From Planosporangium flavigriseum (GTDB lineage: Bacteria; Actinomycetota; Actinomycetes; Mycobacteriales; Micromonosporaceae), in contig NZ_JAATVW010000002.1 in NCBI RefSeq assembly GCF_011947225.1, positions 124,001-188,000 on the forward strand: a DNA stretch of 64,000 nt, read 5' to 3'. Shown one piece after another: positions 19,074 to 27,122 of the stretch (positions within the stretch are counted from its first letter, which is position 1; every line of letters begins with the position of its first letter). The position numbers and the translations under genes were made by a program. A model generated the notes under the pieces. That model had not been told where the DNA came from. It did no database searches and worked only from the letters and a program-made list of their open reading frames with translations.

Positions 19074-19514
19074 TTACCGCTCCTGGCCAGTGACCGCGGT
19101 ACTGTCATCGGCCGGCTGGGTCCGCTGGGACGGCAACCAGACGTGATAACGCCGACCGTCGGCGAGCACGCTCTCGACCTGGCCGACCAGATCCTGCGGC
19201 GCGACGGGCTTGCGCAGCAGGCGCGCGACCTTCGGCAGCTCGGCAGCGTCCATCTCGGCCCAACCGCCGGTCACCAAGATGATCGGGATCTCCGCGAGCT
19301 CCGGGTCAGCCTTGACCGCGGACGCCAACTCCAGGCCGGTCATGCCCGGCATCACCACATCGGCGAGCAGCAGATCCGGCCGGTGCTCCCGCACGCAGGT
19401 CAACCCTGCGCTGCCATCCGGGCACTGGACGACGTCGTGGCCGGCACGCGCAAGGATCCGCGAGTACGACTCGAGGAGGTCTGGGTCGTCTTCAGCGATC
19501 ACCACGCGCGCCAT
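19074..19514 (-). CDS. Single-domain response regulator (CheY-like)
   Basis: A 146-residue receiver domain without an output domain. The acidic pair is D9/D10, the phosphoacceptor D52 (LLADVVMPGMTG), the switch T82 (LVTGG) and the conserved K102 (RKP). A tail of about 30 polar residues follows. The start ATG at 19514 has AGAGGAG upstream. Its closeness to three STAS genes suggests a phosphorelay feeding a partner-switching stress pathway, but the kinase is not in the window. Confidence 0.9.
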   Translation of the reverse strand: MARVVIAEDDPDLLESYSRILARAGHDVVQCPDGSAGLTCVREHRPDLLLADVVMPGMTGLELASAVKADPELAEIPIILVTGGWAEMDAAELPKVARLLRKPVAPQDLVGQVESVLADGRRYHVWLPSQRTQPADDSTAVTGQER

Positions 19515-19709
19515 ACATGCTCCTCTGTCGATGGACTGGACCCGAGGATGGTACTTGAGGGGTGTGCCGCTCCTGATCGGTCGCCCGGGCCTGGGCGACG
19601 TGCTCATGCCCCGTCGCGGCCGGATCAGTCCCGACGCCGTGACGCGGGACTACTTTATTGAGGCTTACGGATAGGCTGCAGCCGCCAGCGTGATCACCGA
19701 GGAGCGAGT

Positions 19710-20039
19710 GTGTCGTACCGCCGTACCTTCATGGCGGATGTGCGCCGTCAGTTGGCAGCAGAGACGGAGAGCCACGCCATCTGGCGGATCCGCCTCTACG
19801 CCGCCTGCCTGTCCATCCTTTTCGGGATGGTAGGCCTCTCCGGGTTCCTGTCTATGGCGCTCGGCAACGTCTCCTGGGCCGCAGCGCCCGGCTGCCTGGT
19901 GATGCTGGCCGGTGGCGTGCTCGCAATCGGCGTCCTGCCCAACAGGAACATCGCGTCGTCGCGGCGACTGGGCTTGTTGGCGGCGGGCTGCACAGTCGTC
20001 GGGTTCGTGGAGTTCTTCCTCGTCACCCAATTGTCCTGA
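19710..20039 (+). CDS. Small three-helix membrane protein
   Basis: A 109-residue protein starting with GTG 19710 behind GAGGAG. After a basic N-terminal segment come three transmembrane helices (about residues 27-47, 53-73 and 85-105). No family is recognised. It precedes the WXG100-like gene by 21 bp and may be cotranscribed with it. Confidence 0.7.
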   Translation: MSYRRTFMADVRRQLAAETESHAIWRIRLYAACLSILFGMVGLSGFLSMALGNVSWAAAPGCLVMLAGGVLAIGVLPNRNIASSRRLGLLAAGCTVVGFVEFFLVTQLS

Positions 20040-20060
20040 CCTGGTCTCGGGGAGGCATCG

Positions 20061-21152
20061 GTGACGTTCGCTGTACAGCCGGCCTGGCTCGGCGGCTACG
20101 CCGGCCAGGTGAGCAGGGGCGCCGACGACGCCGCTCGCGTGCGGGACTATCTCGATCAGTACAAGGGATCCGGCGGTTTCGACGGGGCCCTCATCGAGCT
20201 GGTACGCAACGCGTACACCGGCTCGATGAGTGCGGCGATCACAATGGCGGACAAGGTAGCCCGCATCCTGCATGCCAGCGAGGAGGGGCTTTCCGAGGCG
20301 GCGAGCTACTACCGGAACACCGACGCGGCCGCCGCCGCGCGAGCGGACGCCACCGTGCCGGGCCGGTGCGCGACCATACCGACCGCCCTGGAAGAAGAGT
20401 GGACAGCCAACGCGTGCGCTCCGTCCTTCCTCGACTCGCGAGAACCGTCCGCGCGCCTGAAGCCGGTCGACGACGTGGAGTTCACACACCCGCTGGCCTT
20501 CCTGGACGACATCAGCGTGTCCAACTCGGCGCTGAAGGGCTTCGACTTCGTCTTCGGCTTCAACCCGCTGGAGAAGATCGCCGAGTTCCTCCTCGGTGAC
20601 TGGAAGGCCGTCGCCAATGCGGGTGTGGCGATCGGCCGGGCGGCCGACGCACTGCACGACCTGGGGTACAACGTGCAAGGGGGCGCCATCGCGTTGCGAG
20701 GCGGCTGGCAAGGCGCCGCCGCTGATGCCGGCTATGCACACTTCACCGGCCTCGCGAGCGGCATCAACGCTCTGATCGGCCCGATGCGGGAGATCTCGAA
20801 GCAGTTCGAGTCCATCGCCCACGGCGTCTACAGCTTCTCGGAAGCGGCGACAGGCTGGGTCAAAGGCATGATCGATTCAGCCGTCGTCGCAGGCATCGCT
20901 GCCGCAGCCGGCACCGTCACCGCCGAGACCGGAGTCGGCGCGGTCATCGGATACGGGGTCGCCGCCTACGAGGTGGCCCGGATCCTCGACCTCTGGTACA
21001 AGGGCACGTCCGCGATGAACGCCCTCTACGGTGTGGTGCAGGGCGCCGTCGGCTTCATCGAGGTGAACCTGTCCCAGCTGTACGGGGCAGATCTACCCGA
21101 GCCGTCCGGCTACCCCGCCTACCGCCACCCCGTGGTCGCGGCGGCAAGCTGA
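20061..21152 (+). CDS. WXG100-like protein, possible type VII secretion substrate
   Basis: A 363-residue, largely alpha-helical protein starting with GTG 20061. It has two regions resembling ESX helical hairpins: an N-terminal one (about residues 1-95) and a central one (about 180-270) containing the WxG-type turn GGWQGAAADAGY. A hydrophobic glycine/alanine-rich segment follows (VVAGIAAAAGTVTAETG), which could insert in a membrane. No toxin domain is recognisable at the C-terminus. The downstream gene is 15 bp away and probably encodes its partner. Secretion by a type VII system is inference; no EccC or other machinery gene is nearby. Confidence 0.7.
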   Translation: MTFAVQPAWLGGYAGQVSRGADDAARVRDYLDQYKGSGGFDGALIELVRNAYTGSMSAAITMADKVARILHASEEGLSEAASYYRNTDAAAAARADATVPGRCATIPTALEEEWTANACAPSFLDSREPSARLKPVDDVEFTHPLAFLDDISVSNSALKGFDFVFGFNPLEKIAEFLLGDWKAVANAGVAIGRAADALHDLGYNVQGGAIALRGGWQGAAADAGYAHFTGLASGINALIGPMREISKQFESIAHGVYSFSEAATGWVKGMIDSAVVAGIAAAAGTVTAETGVGAVIGYGVAAYEVARILDLWYKGTSAMNALYGVVQGAVGFIEVNLSQLYGADLPEPSGYPAYRHPVVAAAS

Positions 21153-21167
21153 AGCAGGAGGTCCGCC

Positions 21168-21473
21168 ATGCACGACAGCGTGTACGAGCTGGTCGGCGAC
21201 GATCCCCGCCTGGCCAAGCTGCTGCGCGCCAGCCTCAGCAAGCTCGCAGACGGCCCCGAGGGACCGCTTCGGGAGATGGCCGAAGGAGTCCTGAGCGGCC
21301 ACGTCGACCTGCGTCAGGCCGCCATGTCGGACGCGTACGGCGACGAACTGGGAGCGGCGTTCGGGCGGTTCTGGTCGCACTACGAGCAGCTCGACCAGCG
21401 GGAGCGGGACGAACTCGTACGGCAGGCGGGGCAGCAGCTCGACGAGCTACTCGACGGACCGCGCCCTAGCTGA
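21168..21473 (+). CDS. Small helical protein paired with the WXG100-like protein
   Basis: A 101-residue acidic, helix-rich protein with no signal peptide, starting with ATG 21168 behind GGAGG. Features include LAKLLRASLSKLADGPEGPL and WSHYEQLDQRERDELVRQ. The size and position after a WXG100-like gene fit a secretion chaperone or immunity-type partner, but nothing in the sequence decides this. It is the last core gene before the island. Confidence 0.65.
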   Translation: MHDSVYELVGDDPRLAKLLRASLSKLADGPEGPLREMAEGVLSGHVDLRQAAMSDAYGDELGAAFGRFWSHYEQLDQRERDELVRQAGQQLDELLDGPRPS

Positions 21474-21569
21474 TTCCGCCGAAACGTGGCCGCGCTGCGG
21501 GATGCCGTCGACACGCGGCGACGCTCGCCGAAACCGCAAGGTTATGGCTAGGTGGGCCAGAAGTCTTGT

Positions 21570-21589
21570 GGCCAGCGCTTCCGCTGGCC
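21570..21589. terminator. GC-rich hairpin after the WXG100-like operon
   Basis: GGCCAGCG, loop CTTC, CGCTGGCC form an 8-bp perfect stem immediately before the left attachment repeat. No T run follows, so it is a likely but not textbook terminator. Confidence 0.55.
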
Positions 21590-21601
21590 CCGAGCACTTG
21601 T

Positions 21602-21664
21602 GGTGGAGCTGAGGGGATTTGAACCCCATACACCCACGGTGACGATCGATCGGCAACCATCAGG
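21602..21664. repeat. Left attachment repeat (attL-like)
   Basis: The first 26 bp (21602-21627) match the 3' end of the tRNA-Ala gene at 31721-31746 exactly. The next 37 bp match the middle repeat at 29276-29312 closely; over all 63 positions 56 agree with that copy. The second part is therefore element-derived. Confidence 0.85.
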
Positions 21665-22199
21665 TCAACTTGCACTGCTACCAGGCACGTCCTTGCCAAC
21701 CTCTGACAACGCCTGTTGCCATTGTTCACTCTCCGTTGTACCGGATGTATACCCAATGATCTTGTTCTCAACGGGCACCCATGTCAGCCGAAGGAGTCAT
21801 CCCGTCACCTTCACCGGACCATGCTGACCCCGCCGCTCAGGGTCAACTACGCCCCATCGATCGACGCTGAGCAGCCGCAACTGCGGGACTCGAACCCGCA
21901 ACAACATCCAAACGTCGGTGGAGATCGGCCAACGGGACGTGCGTTGCGGTTGACCTGCGAAGACTTCCGGCGTTGACAGCTGCTGTCGCTGTTGGCGGCT
22001 GTCAGTTGTGCCGGATCTGTTCCCAGTGATCCTGGCTCCGTCAGGCACCGCGCCGGCCAAGGAGCCAGCTACCACCGTGACTGCATGCTTGTCCAACTAT
22101 CCCGGAGCCTGCTGTCCGGCGAGGGCGACTATGGTGCCGACTGCCGGACCCTAGGATCGGAGCATTAACGATGCTCAACTTGTAGCCGGCACACGGGAG
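21665..22199. other. Element end without a convincing gene
   Basis: No reading frame here has codon use or homology I would accept. It contains a tRNA-like T-arm mimic at 21882-21900, an inverted repeat at 22160-22176 (GAGCAT, TAACG, ATGCTC) and GGGAG just before the start of the nuclease gene at 22200. Confidence 0.5.
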
Positions 22200-23211
22200 A
22201 TGAAGCCAGTGAGCGGAGAAAGATACCATTTGCAATTTAGAGAAATAGAAATCGTCGAGCTTCTCCAGGCCATCATTAGCAACCAGCAGCCGGAAGTCAC
22301 GATTTTTTTCCGAACCGGTAATTCGGACTGCCGAGCATCGCCGACTTCGCCCGGACCTAATCACCATAAGCGGGGAAACTGCAGAAATAATCGAAGTAAA
22401 GCGCGAGGCGCCACAGACCCTTGAACGACTTGAGGCCATCCGACAGCAACTACTGGACTACCGAGAAAGCGCCAAAATTGCATACAAAGGCAAATCCGTA
22501 CACGTAACTCTAGCAATTCCAGACTATATAACACCAGATAAGCGCGAGCACCTAAGTGCGTACGGGATCGCCGTCTGGGATCGCGACTTCATCTGGCAGC
22601 AGGCCCGCAAGGCTGGACTCGAAGATTGGGCCAGAAGGCTTCTACCAGGACCTCCCGAAGGCGCCACTTCCGAGATTCCTGAGCCACCAAGGACGTCCAT
22701 CCTGGAACGGATCAAATCTCTCCCGCCCGGAAGGGAGAACTGGTCCCTGTACCAAAAATTGTGCAGGCAAGCCTTTGAGCAATTGTTTTGTCCCCCATTA
22801 GACGCCCCATTAGAGGAAAGCGTCAACGAATCGAAGGTCAACCGACGCGATTTCGTAATCCCTAACTACGTCAGCGAGGGATTCTGGCAATTTCTTCGGG
22901 TGCACTATCGAGCCGACTACATCGTGGTCGACGCCAAGAACCTTGCAGGAGGCGTCAATAAGTGCCATGTACTACAGATATGTAACTACATGACACATCA
23001 TGGCACAGGGTTGTTCGGAATCATAGTCACACGCAAGGGCAGTGACCGATCGGCCGATCAGACTCGAAGAGAGCAGTGGATCCTACACAACAAGATGCTG
23101 CTCGTCCTTAGCGATGAGGATATGACACAAATGTTCAACAATAAGGCTAAGGGGCAGGATCCGGCCACCGTAATTCGACAGAAGGTGGAAGACTTCCGGC
23201 TAGCAATCTGA
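22200..23211 (+). pseudogene. PD-(D/E)XK nuclease-like gene split by a frameshift
   Basis: The first frame (from ATG 22200) encodes MKPVSGERYHLQFREIEIVE and continues as coherent protein up to a run of seven T (22303-22309), then becomes nonsense and stops at 22424. One frame over, a continuous protein runs to the stop at 23211. Adding a single T joins the frames without a break and gives about 337 residues. The joined protein carries a PD...EVK nuclease motif (RPDLITISGETAEIIEVKRE), then aromatic-rich segments and a charged C-terminal region (VIRQKVEDFRLAI). The later ATG at 22759 is internal. Low GC compared with the neighbours marks it as acquired. It may be a true pseudogene, a sequencing error or a slippage-dependent gene. 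A restriction- or defence-type nuclease is the best reading. Confidence 0.7.
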
Positions 23212-23242
23212 CTCCAAGTTGCCAGCGGATATCAGGCCAATC

Positions 23243-23271
23243 TTGACTATAGGACATGGGCACGACATAAC
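23243..23271 (+). promoter_or_regulatory. Candidate sigma-70 promoter for the structured region
   Basis: TTGACT (23243-23248), a 17-nt spacer, then CATAAC (23266-23271). It faces the structured region that begins about 80 nt downstream, and no good protein-coding gene follows it directly. Confidence 0.5.
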
Positions 23272-23352
23272 CAGGATGCGCGCGTCGCTAGATCGAGGAC
23301 AGAGTCCTGGCGTGCCTAAGCCATCCCGTCTGCTGTCGACCCACCCACCGGG

Positions 23353-23582
23353 GAGCGGGCCGGGGCTGGGGCGCCAAGGTGGAGCGCCCTGCCGGACGTA
23401 CGACCTTGGCGCCCCGGTCCCGGTCTGCTCGGCTCTGCCTGGGTCGTCGGCGGGCGGGATGGCTTCTCCCCCATCCCGGAGCCGGAGGCCCCCGCCGGAA
23501 GCGTCTTCGCTTCTGATGAGTCCGGCCGTAGGCCGGTCCTCCTTGTCCTTGCCCCGTGCTGCCGATCGAGGCGGCCCGGGGC
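23353..23582 (+). ncRNA. Candidate structured non-coding RNA
   Basis: A 28-bp uninterrupted stem pairs 23353-23380 with 23403-23430 around a 22-nt loop. Four of the pairs are G:T in the plus-strand sequence (G:U in RNA) and would be A:C mismatches if the other strand were transcribed. Further hairpins follow: 23455-23478 (CGGGATGG/CCATCCCG), 23498-23513 (GAAGCG/CGCTTC), 23522-23536 (CCGGCC/GGCCGG) and 23551-23582 (GCCCCG and GCTGCC paired with GGCGGC and CGGGGC). The overlapping reading frames look like chance. The boundaries are those of the visible helices; the real transcript probably starts near 23278. Function unknown: a regulatory RNA, a defence-system RNA or an origin/transfer structure are possible. 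Confidence 0.6.
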
Positions 23583-23865
23583 TTCTTGCTGTCTGGCGTC
23601 GCGCCGTCGGCGGGCTCGGCGGCCAGACCCCCTACGAACGCCTCAAACAGAAGACCACGACCCAGGCGTAAACGAGCACCGTCACTCGCACAGCGTGTCA
23701 GCCGGGACTCGGCACGTGTGAGCCGGAACACGCTGACCGAAGAGCCGAACATATTGGCTAGCTAGCCGCCTGGTCACTAGAAGATGATGACTAGATGCTC
23801 CAGCAGATGCTGAGGGCAAAGTGGGGGTCGGTCTACCATCCCAGACTTTGGAGGGCTAAGGGTCA
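23583..23865. other. Non-coding stretch upstream of the PIN-like gene
   Basis: No credible gene seen. GC falls from the GC-rich hairpin zone to the AT-richer leader of the next gene. TTTGGAGGGCTAAGGG just before 23866 supplies the ribosome-binding site of the PIN-like gene. Confidence 0.5.
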
Positions 23866-25149
23866 ATGCCAGGCCTGAGTGACCGGTTCGGTAGCTATCT
23901 CGCCCCTGACGCTGACACTCTCAGATCAGCTATGACTAAAGGGCTGATCGTGCTCGACACCAACGTCCTCCTGAGTGCGTACCGGTTTGCTCCTCAAGCA
24001 CGCGAGGAGTTATTGACCGTACTTAGCCGACTTCAAGAACGCCTGTGGATCCCCGATCAAGTCGCATATGAGTTCCATAAGACCCGGTTTGGAGTGATTG
24101 CAGAACATCGAGCAGCATACGACAACGTGCTCGAAACTCTCGGCGGCCATCGTGAAGTCTACGAGAGAGACCTGGAGAATAAAATTCGCGAGCTAGCTAA
24201 TCGGGCAGCGCTTTCGGATCACGAACGTGATCAGCTTATAGGGCTAGTTCGTAACAGCATGGAGCCCGTGCGTCGCAAGATCGAAACGCTTCGGAAACGG
24301 CATGGCTTAGGCGACGCGATATCGGATGACCCTATTCTGTCGCTACTACAATCGATCTTTTCCGACAAGGTCGGTGCAGCCTTCGAATCTGCCGAGGAAG
24401 AGGCTGCCGCTCGCGCAGCAGCAGACGCACGTATCAATGCGCAACGTCCCCCGGGTTTCAAGGATGCATCAAAGGAGGATCCTCACGGCGACTACCTAGT
24501 CTGGAGCCAAACCTTAAAGGAGGCCCAGCGAAGGAAAACTGAATTTCTCGTTTTCGTAACAGGGGACACTAAAGACGACTGGTACTTGCGAGTTAAAGGC
24601 AAAACCATCATGGCACGCCCAGAACTTGCCGAAGAGGTCCGTGAGGTGGTGGGCGCTCGTCTCATAGTGATGCAGACGAAAACGTTCCTGCGCCATGCGG
24701 GCGAACACCTTGAGACCAAGGTAAGCCCAGAGACCATACGGCAGGCCGAGAAGCTTCCGAACGTCGAGCGTGTAAGGGCAGCTAAAAGAGCTGCAGCACG
24801 ACAGGCAGTGATGCAGGCAACTCAGGCAGAGCAGATGGCTCGTGATGAAGCGGACCGTGGCTTACACCTGCTTAGAAGAACAGAGAAAGAGCTGCATGAG
24901 GCAGATGGTTATGCACATGAGATCGCACGACGAGTGGCTCTAGCCAAGGAAAATCTCACTGAATCAGAAAATGATGAGTTACTTCGTCTATTTGAAGATG
25001 AATTGAAGGCCGCCAGCATGCGCAGAGAGGAACTCGAAAAGGATTACCAGATACTCAAGGCGCGTGCTTCAGAGCTACGACTACGGGCCGATCATGCTGC
25101 CATGGCGCGCGTTCACGAAACGGCGGTGGCAGACTATCTTGAAGGTTGA
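23866..25149 (+). CDS. PIN-like domain nuclease with coiled-coil C-terminus
   Basis: A 427-residue protein starting at ATG 23866 behind GGAGGG. The N-terminal half resembles the PIN-like/DUF4935 family: an early metal-binding Asp in LIVLDTNVLLSAYRF, a conserved Glu in VAYEFHKTRFG, HGDYLVWSQTL, and the late acidic VFVTGDTKDDW. These residues would form a PIN RNase metal site. From about residue 290 it is a long charged helix rich in Ala, Arg and Glu, predicted coiled coil, ending at DYLEG. PIN-like proteins with such tails occur in defence islands and in toxin-like roles. No antitoxin gene is adjacent. Base composition is lower in GC than the core genes, which supports transfer. Confidence 0.75.
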   Translation: MPGLSDRFGSYLAPDADTLRSAMTKGLIVLDTNVLLSAYRFAPQAREELLTVLSRLQERLWIPDQVAYEFHKTRFGVIAEHRAAYDNVLETLGGHREVYERDLENKIRELANRAALSDHERDQLIGLVRNSMEPVRRKIETLRKRHGLGDAISDDPILSLLQSIFSDKVGAAFESAEEEAAARAAADARINAQRPPGFKDASKEDPHGDYLVWSQTLKEAQRRKTEFLVFVTGDTKDDWYLRVKGKTIMARPELAEEVREVVGARLIVMQTKTFLRHAGEHLETKVSPETIRQAEKLPNVERVRAAKRAAARQAVMQATQAEQMARDEADRGLHLLRRTEKELHEADGYAHEIARRVALAKENLTESENDELLRLFEDELKAASMRREELEKDYQILKARASELRLRADHAAMARVHETAVADYLEG

Positions 25150-25249
25150 GACGTAACCGGGGCGCCCTGCACGGCGATCGCTTCCCCTTGGAATCTCCGA
25201 CCTCTTGCCCAATGTCCGATCTGACAACAAGCTGGCAACGACCTAGTTC

Positions 25250-25960
25250 CTACATCGCAGACATAGGAGCAATAGTTCGGGCCAACTCGGCCATGCTCTC
25301 GACCACGGCATCAGCACCTGCAGCCGCGAGACGGCCCCGCTTCCCAGGCTTATTGGCGTAACCAACGCAGCGAATACTCGCCGAATGCGCCGCAGCTATG
25401 TCGGTAGCCGAGTCCCCCACGAGCGTGGTGCTCCAATGTGGAGCGTCCATCCTCATCATCGCCCGCACGACCAGGTGACTGTTGGGCTTCAGGAGCCGCG
25501 GGTCCATGCCCTTGTAGCGCCCAACGACCGTTACGAAGTTAGATGCGAGACCATGCCGTTCGAGGTAGGCCATGACGGCTTCGACTGAGTTGTTGCTGAC
25601 GACACCAAGTGACAGGCCCTTCTCACGTGCGGCTTGAAGCACGTCCAGCAGGTGCGGCGTGCCCTCCGCCGTGCCAGCCGCATCGATTTCCGCCTGCCGA
25701 AGCACCTCATCGGCCTGTTGCATGAGCGCCACATTTCCAAGCAGAGGCGTGACGCCCAGGAGCTGGAGCGGATCATCTTGCTCTAGGAGGTGTTCTGGCA
25801 CCGAGTCATCGTGATCGCGGATTAGTTCTCGGATTTCGGATGCGATCAGAGACGCTGGACGGCCGGCGAAGATGCTACAGATAGGGCCATCGAAGTCCAG
25901 GAGCAAGTTCTTGGTGTGCCTCATTACGGAGCCAAGGCCAGCATGGCTGATTACATTCAT
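25250..25960 (-). CDS. HAD-superfamily hydrolase
   Basis: A 236-residue phosphatase-like protein. Motif I is LLLDFDGPI, where the second acidic residue of DxD is replaced within DFDG. Motif II is the S in VVSNNS, the lysine is in LLKPNSH, and motif IV is LVGDSATDI. The start ATG at 25960 overlaps the GntR stop (ATGA). GntR-HAD pairs like this recur on actinomycete integrative elements, usually without known substrate. Confidence 0.85.
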   Translation of the reverse strand: MNVISHAGLGSVMRHTKNLLLDFDGPICSIFAGRPASLIASEIRELIRDHDDSVPEHLLEQDDPLQLLGVTPLLGNVALMQQADEVLRQAEIDAAGTAEGTPHLLDVLQAAREKGLSLGVVSNNSVEAVMAYLERHGLASNFVTVVGRYKGMDPRLLKPNSHLVVRAMMRMDAPHWSTTLVGDSATDIAAAHSASIRCVGYANKPGKRGRLAAAGADAVVESMAELARTIAPMSAM

Positions 25961-26823
25961 GCCGGATACTCTCGGGCGATCGTTGACCAAACGCTGTCGA
26001 ACCAGAACCGAGCCTGCTCGACGTACTGAGTTGACTCGGCGGCGTCGTCGTCACTGACGGCAAAGTGAAAGAGCGGGACGTCCTTGCCAAGGACGTCGTG
26101 CATAGGCAACTTCTCGCCCTTGACAGTGACGTCGTGGGTGACGATCGGGTAGAAGCCGAAGAAGGCTTCTTCGTTGTTGAGAAGGTAGAGCTTAAAGAGA
26201 GTGGCGGCCCGGTGCGCCCGCACTTCGGCCGTTGCGCTGGCCATTAGGCCGAGGTCTTTCAACTCGCGCACCGACTCCACGATCGCCTCAGTGTGGCGCC
26301 GCGCGATCCGCTCAGCGCGCTCCCTCAGCATCGCGTCGTCACCCCCCGTGTCCGCCCTCGTCGGGACGGCGGCAGGCCCGCTCATGTCCGGCAGGAGAAT
26401 CCGGATCGATAGCGACTCCGGTGCACGTTGACCGGCTCGGATCTTGTCGAGCGGCTCTTGCAAGAGCCCATGAAGTGTTTCTCCAGAGAACCCCGCGAAG
26501 TCGATCGCAACGTGCTGCCGATCGAAGGCCGCTTCGACGTGGGGCCGGAGGCCGACCGGCCGCTCAGTGCGGGCCCGGACGAAGGCCCCGCTCCCCTGCC
26601 TCGTGACGATGAGTCTTTCGGAGGTAAGAACCCGCAGCGCGGACTTGATCGTCTCGCGGGCCACGCCATACCGCCGGGCGAGCTCGTGCTGCGACGGCAG
26701 CCGCACACCTGGTTCAAGCTTCCGAGTCAAGATCGCCGCACGCAGGTGGTTAGCGATCTGCTGCGACGCCGGCCGTGGGTCGTCCGGATCCAGGCCCGGC
26801 ATTTTGATGTCCGGTGGGATCAC
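25957..26823 (-). CDS. GntR-family transcriptional regulator
   Basis: A 288-residue regulator. The N-terminal winged helix-turn-helix spans about residues 15-85: RPASQQIANHLRAAIL, LPSQHELARRYGVARETIK, and the wing with GSGAFV. The large C-terminal domain has no motif that names a ligand. The start is GTG 26823; ATG at 26802 is possible. Three copies of a TGRCTAGCCAAGY box lie just upstream, so autoregulation is likely. It is translationally coupled to the HAD gene. Confidence 0.87.
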   Translation of the reverse strand: MIPPDIKMPGLDPDDPRPASQQIANHLRAAILTRKLEPGVRLPSQHELARRYGVARETIKSALRVLTSERLIVTRQGSGAFVRARTERPVGLRPHVEAAFDRQHVAIDFAGFSGETLHGLLQEPLDKIRAGQRAPESLSIRILLPDMSGPAAVPTRADTGGDDAMLRERAERIARRHTEAIVESVRELKDLGLMASATAEVRAHRAATLFKLYLLNNEEAFFGFYPIVTHDVTVKGEKLPMHDVLGKDVPLFHFAVSDDDAAESTQYVEQARFWFDSVWSTIAREYPA

Positions 26824-26840
26824 CTGCTCAGGATACGTCC

Positions 26841-26940
26841 TGGCTAGCCAAGCTAGAAGAATCTTGAACCGCTCGTCTTGAGATGACTAGCCAAGCTGGC
26901 TACCTTCCATTCAGGGCCGTATGACTAGCCAAGTTGGTCA
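26841..26940. promoter_or_regulatory. Three iterated operator boxes upstream of the GntR gene
   Basis: TGGCTAGCCAAGCTAG (26841), TGACTAGCCAAGCTGGC (26884) and TGACTAGCCAAGTTGGTCA (26922). The last is a near palindrome with TGAC/GTCA ends. They lie between the GntR gene and the divergent small-gene operon at 26990, and are spaced 43 and 38 bp apart. Confidence 0.7.
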
Positions 26941-26989
26941 CGCTGGCGATCGCCCCCGGCGGGCGGGCCCTAGTTGATGGGAGTCAGTC

Positions 26990-27121
26990 ATGGGTCGTTT
27001 GCTGCTGGACACCGCGCGGGCGTCTTACGAGGTGTCGGTCAACCTGGGCGCAAGTGGACTGGCCCTCCCTAGCAGGTACACCACCTCTCATCAGGTACAC
27101 CACCTCTCATCCGGGAGCTGA
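26990..27121 (+). CDS. Possible 43-residue leader peptide
   Basis: ATG at 26990 opens a short frame (MGRLLLDTARASYEVSVNLG...) that ends 2 nt before the next start. The 19-bp tandem repeat falls in its second half and shifts it out of register between copies, so the C-terminus is probably not conserved. It is the first frame after the operator region. Coding status is uncertain. Confidence 0.3.
   Translation: MGRLLLDTARASYEVSVNLGASGLALPSRYTTSHQVHHLSSGS
27073..27110 (+). repeat. Exact 19-bp tandem repeat
   Basis: CAGGTACACCACCTCTCAT occurs twice head to tail (27073-27091, 27092-27110). The unit length is not a multiple of three, so it looks like a recent slippage or duplication in non-coding or weakly coding DNA. 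Confidence 0.9.
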
Positions 27122-27122
27122 G

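Noticed and set aside
22759-23211. Taking the ATG at 22759 as the start of a separate 150-residue gene.
   Set aside because: The same frame is open and protein-like for over 400 nt upstream, including the nuclease motif, so this is an internal Met.
23508-23540. CTGATGAGTCC in the structured region resembles the hammerhead ribozyme core.
   Set aside because: No GAAAC-type strand follows the stem and the flanking stems I and III are absent.
23219-23671. A 150-residue open frame across the structured region, and frames on the other strand.
   Set aside because: They are Pro/Ser/Arg-rich, have no start signals and follow from GC-rich hairpin sequence.
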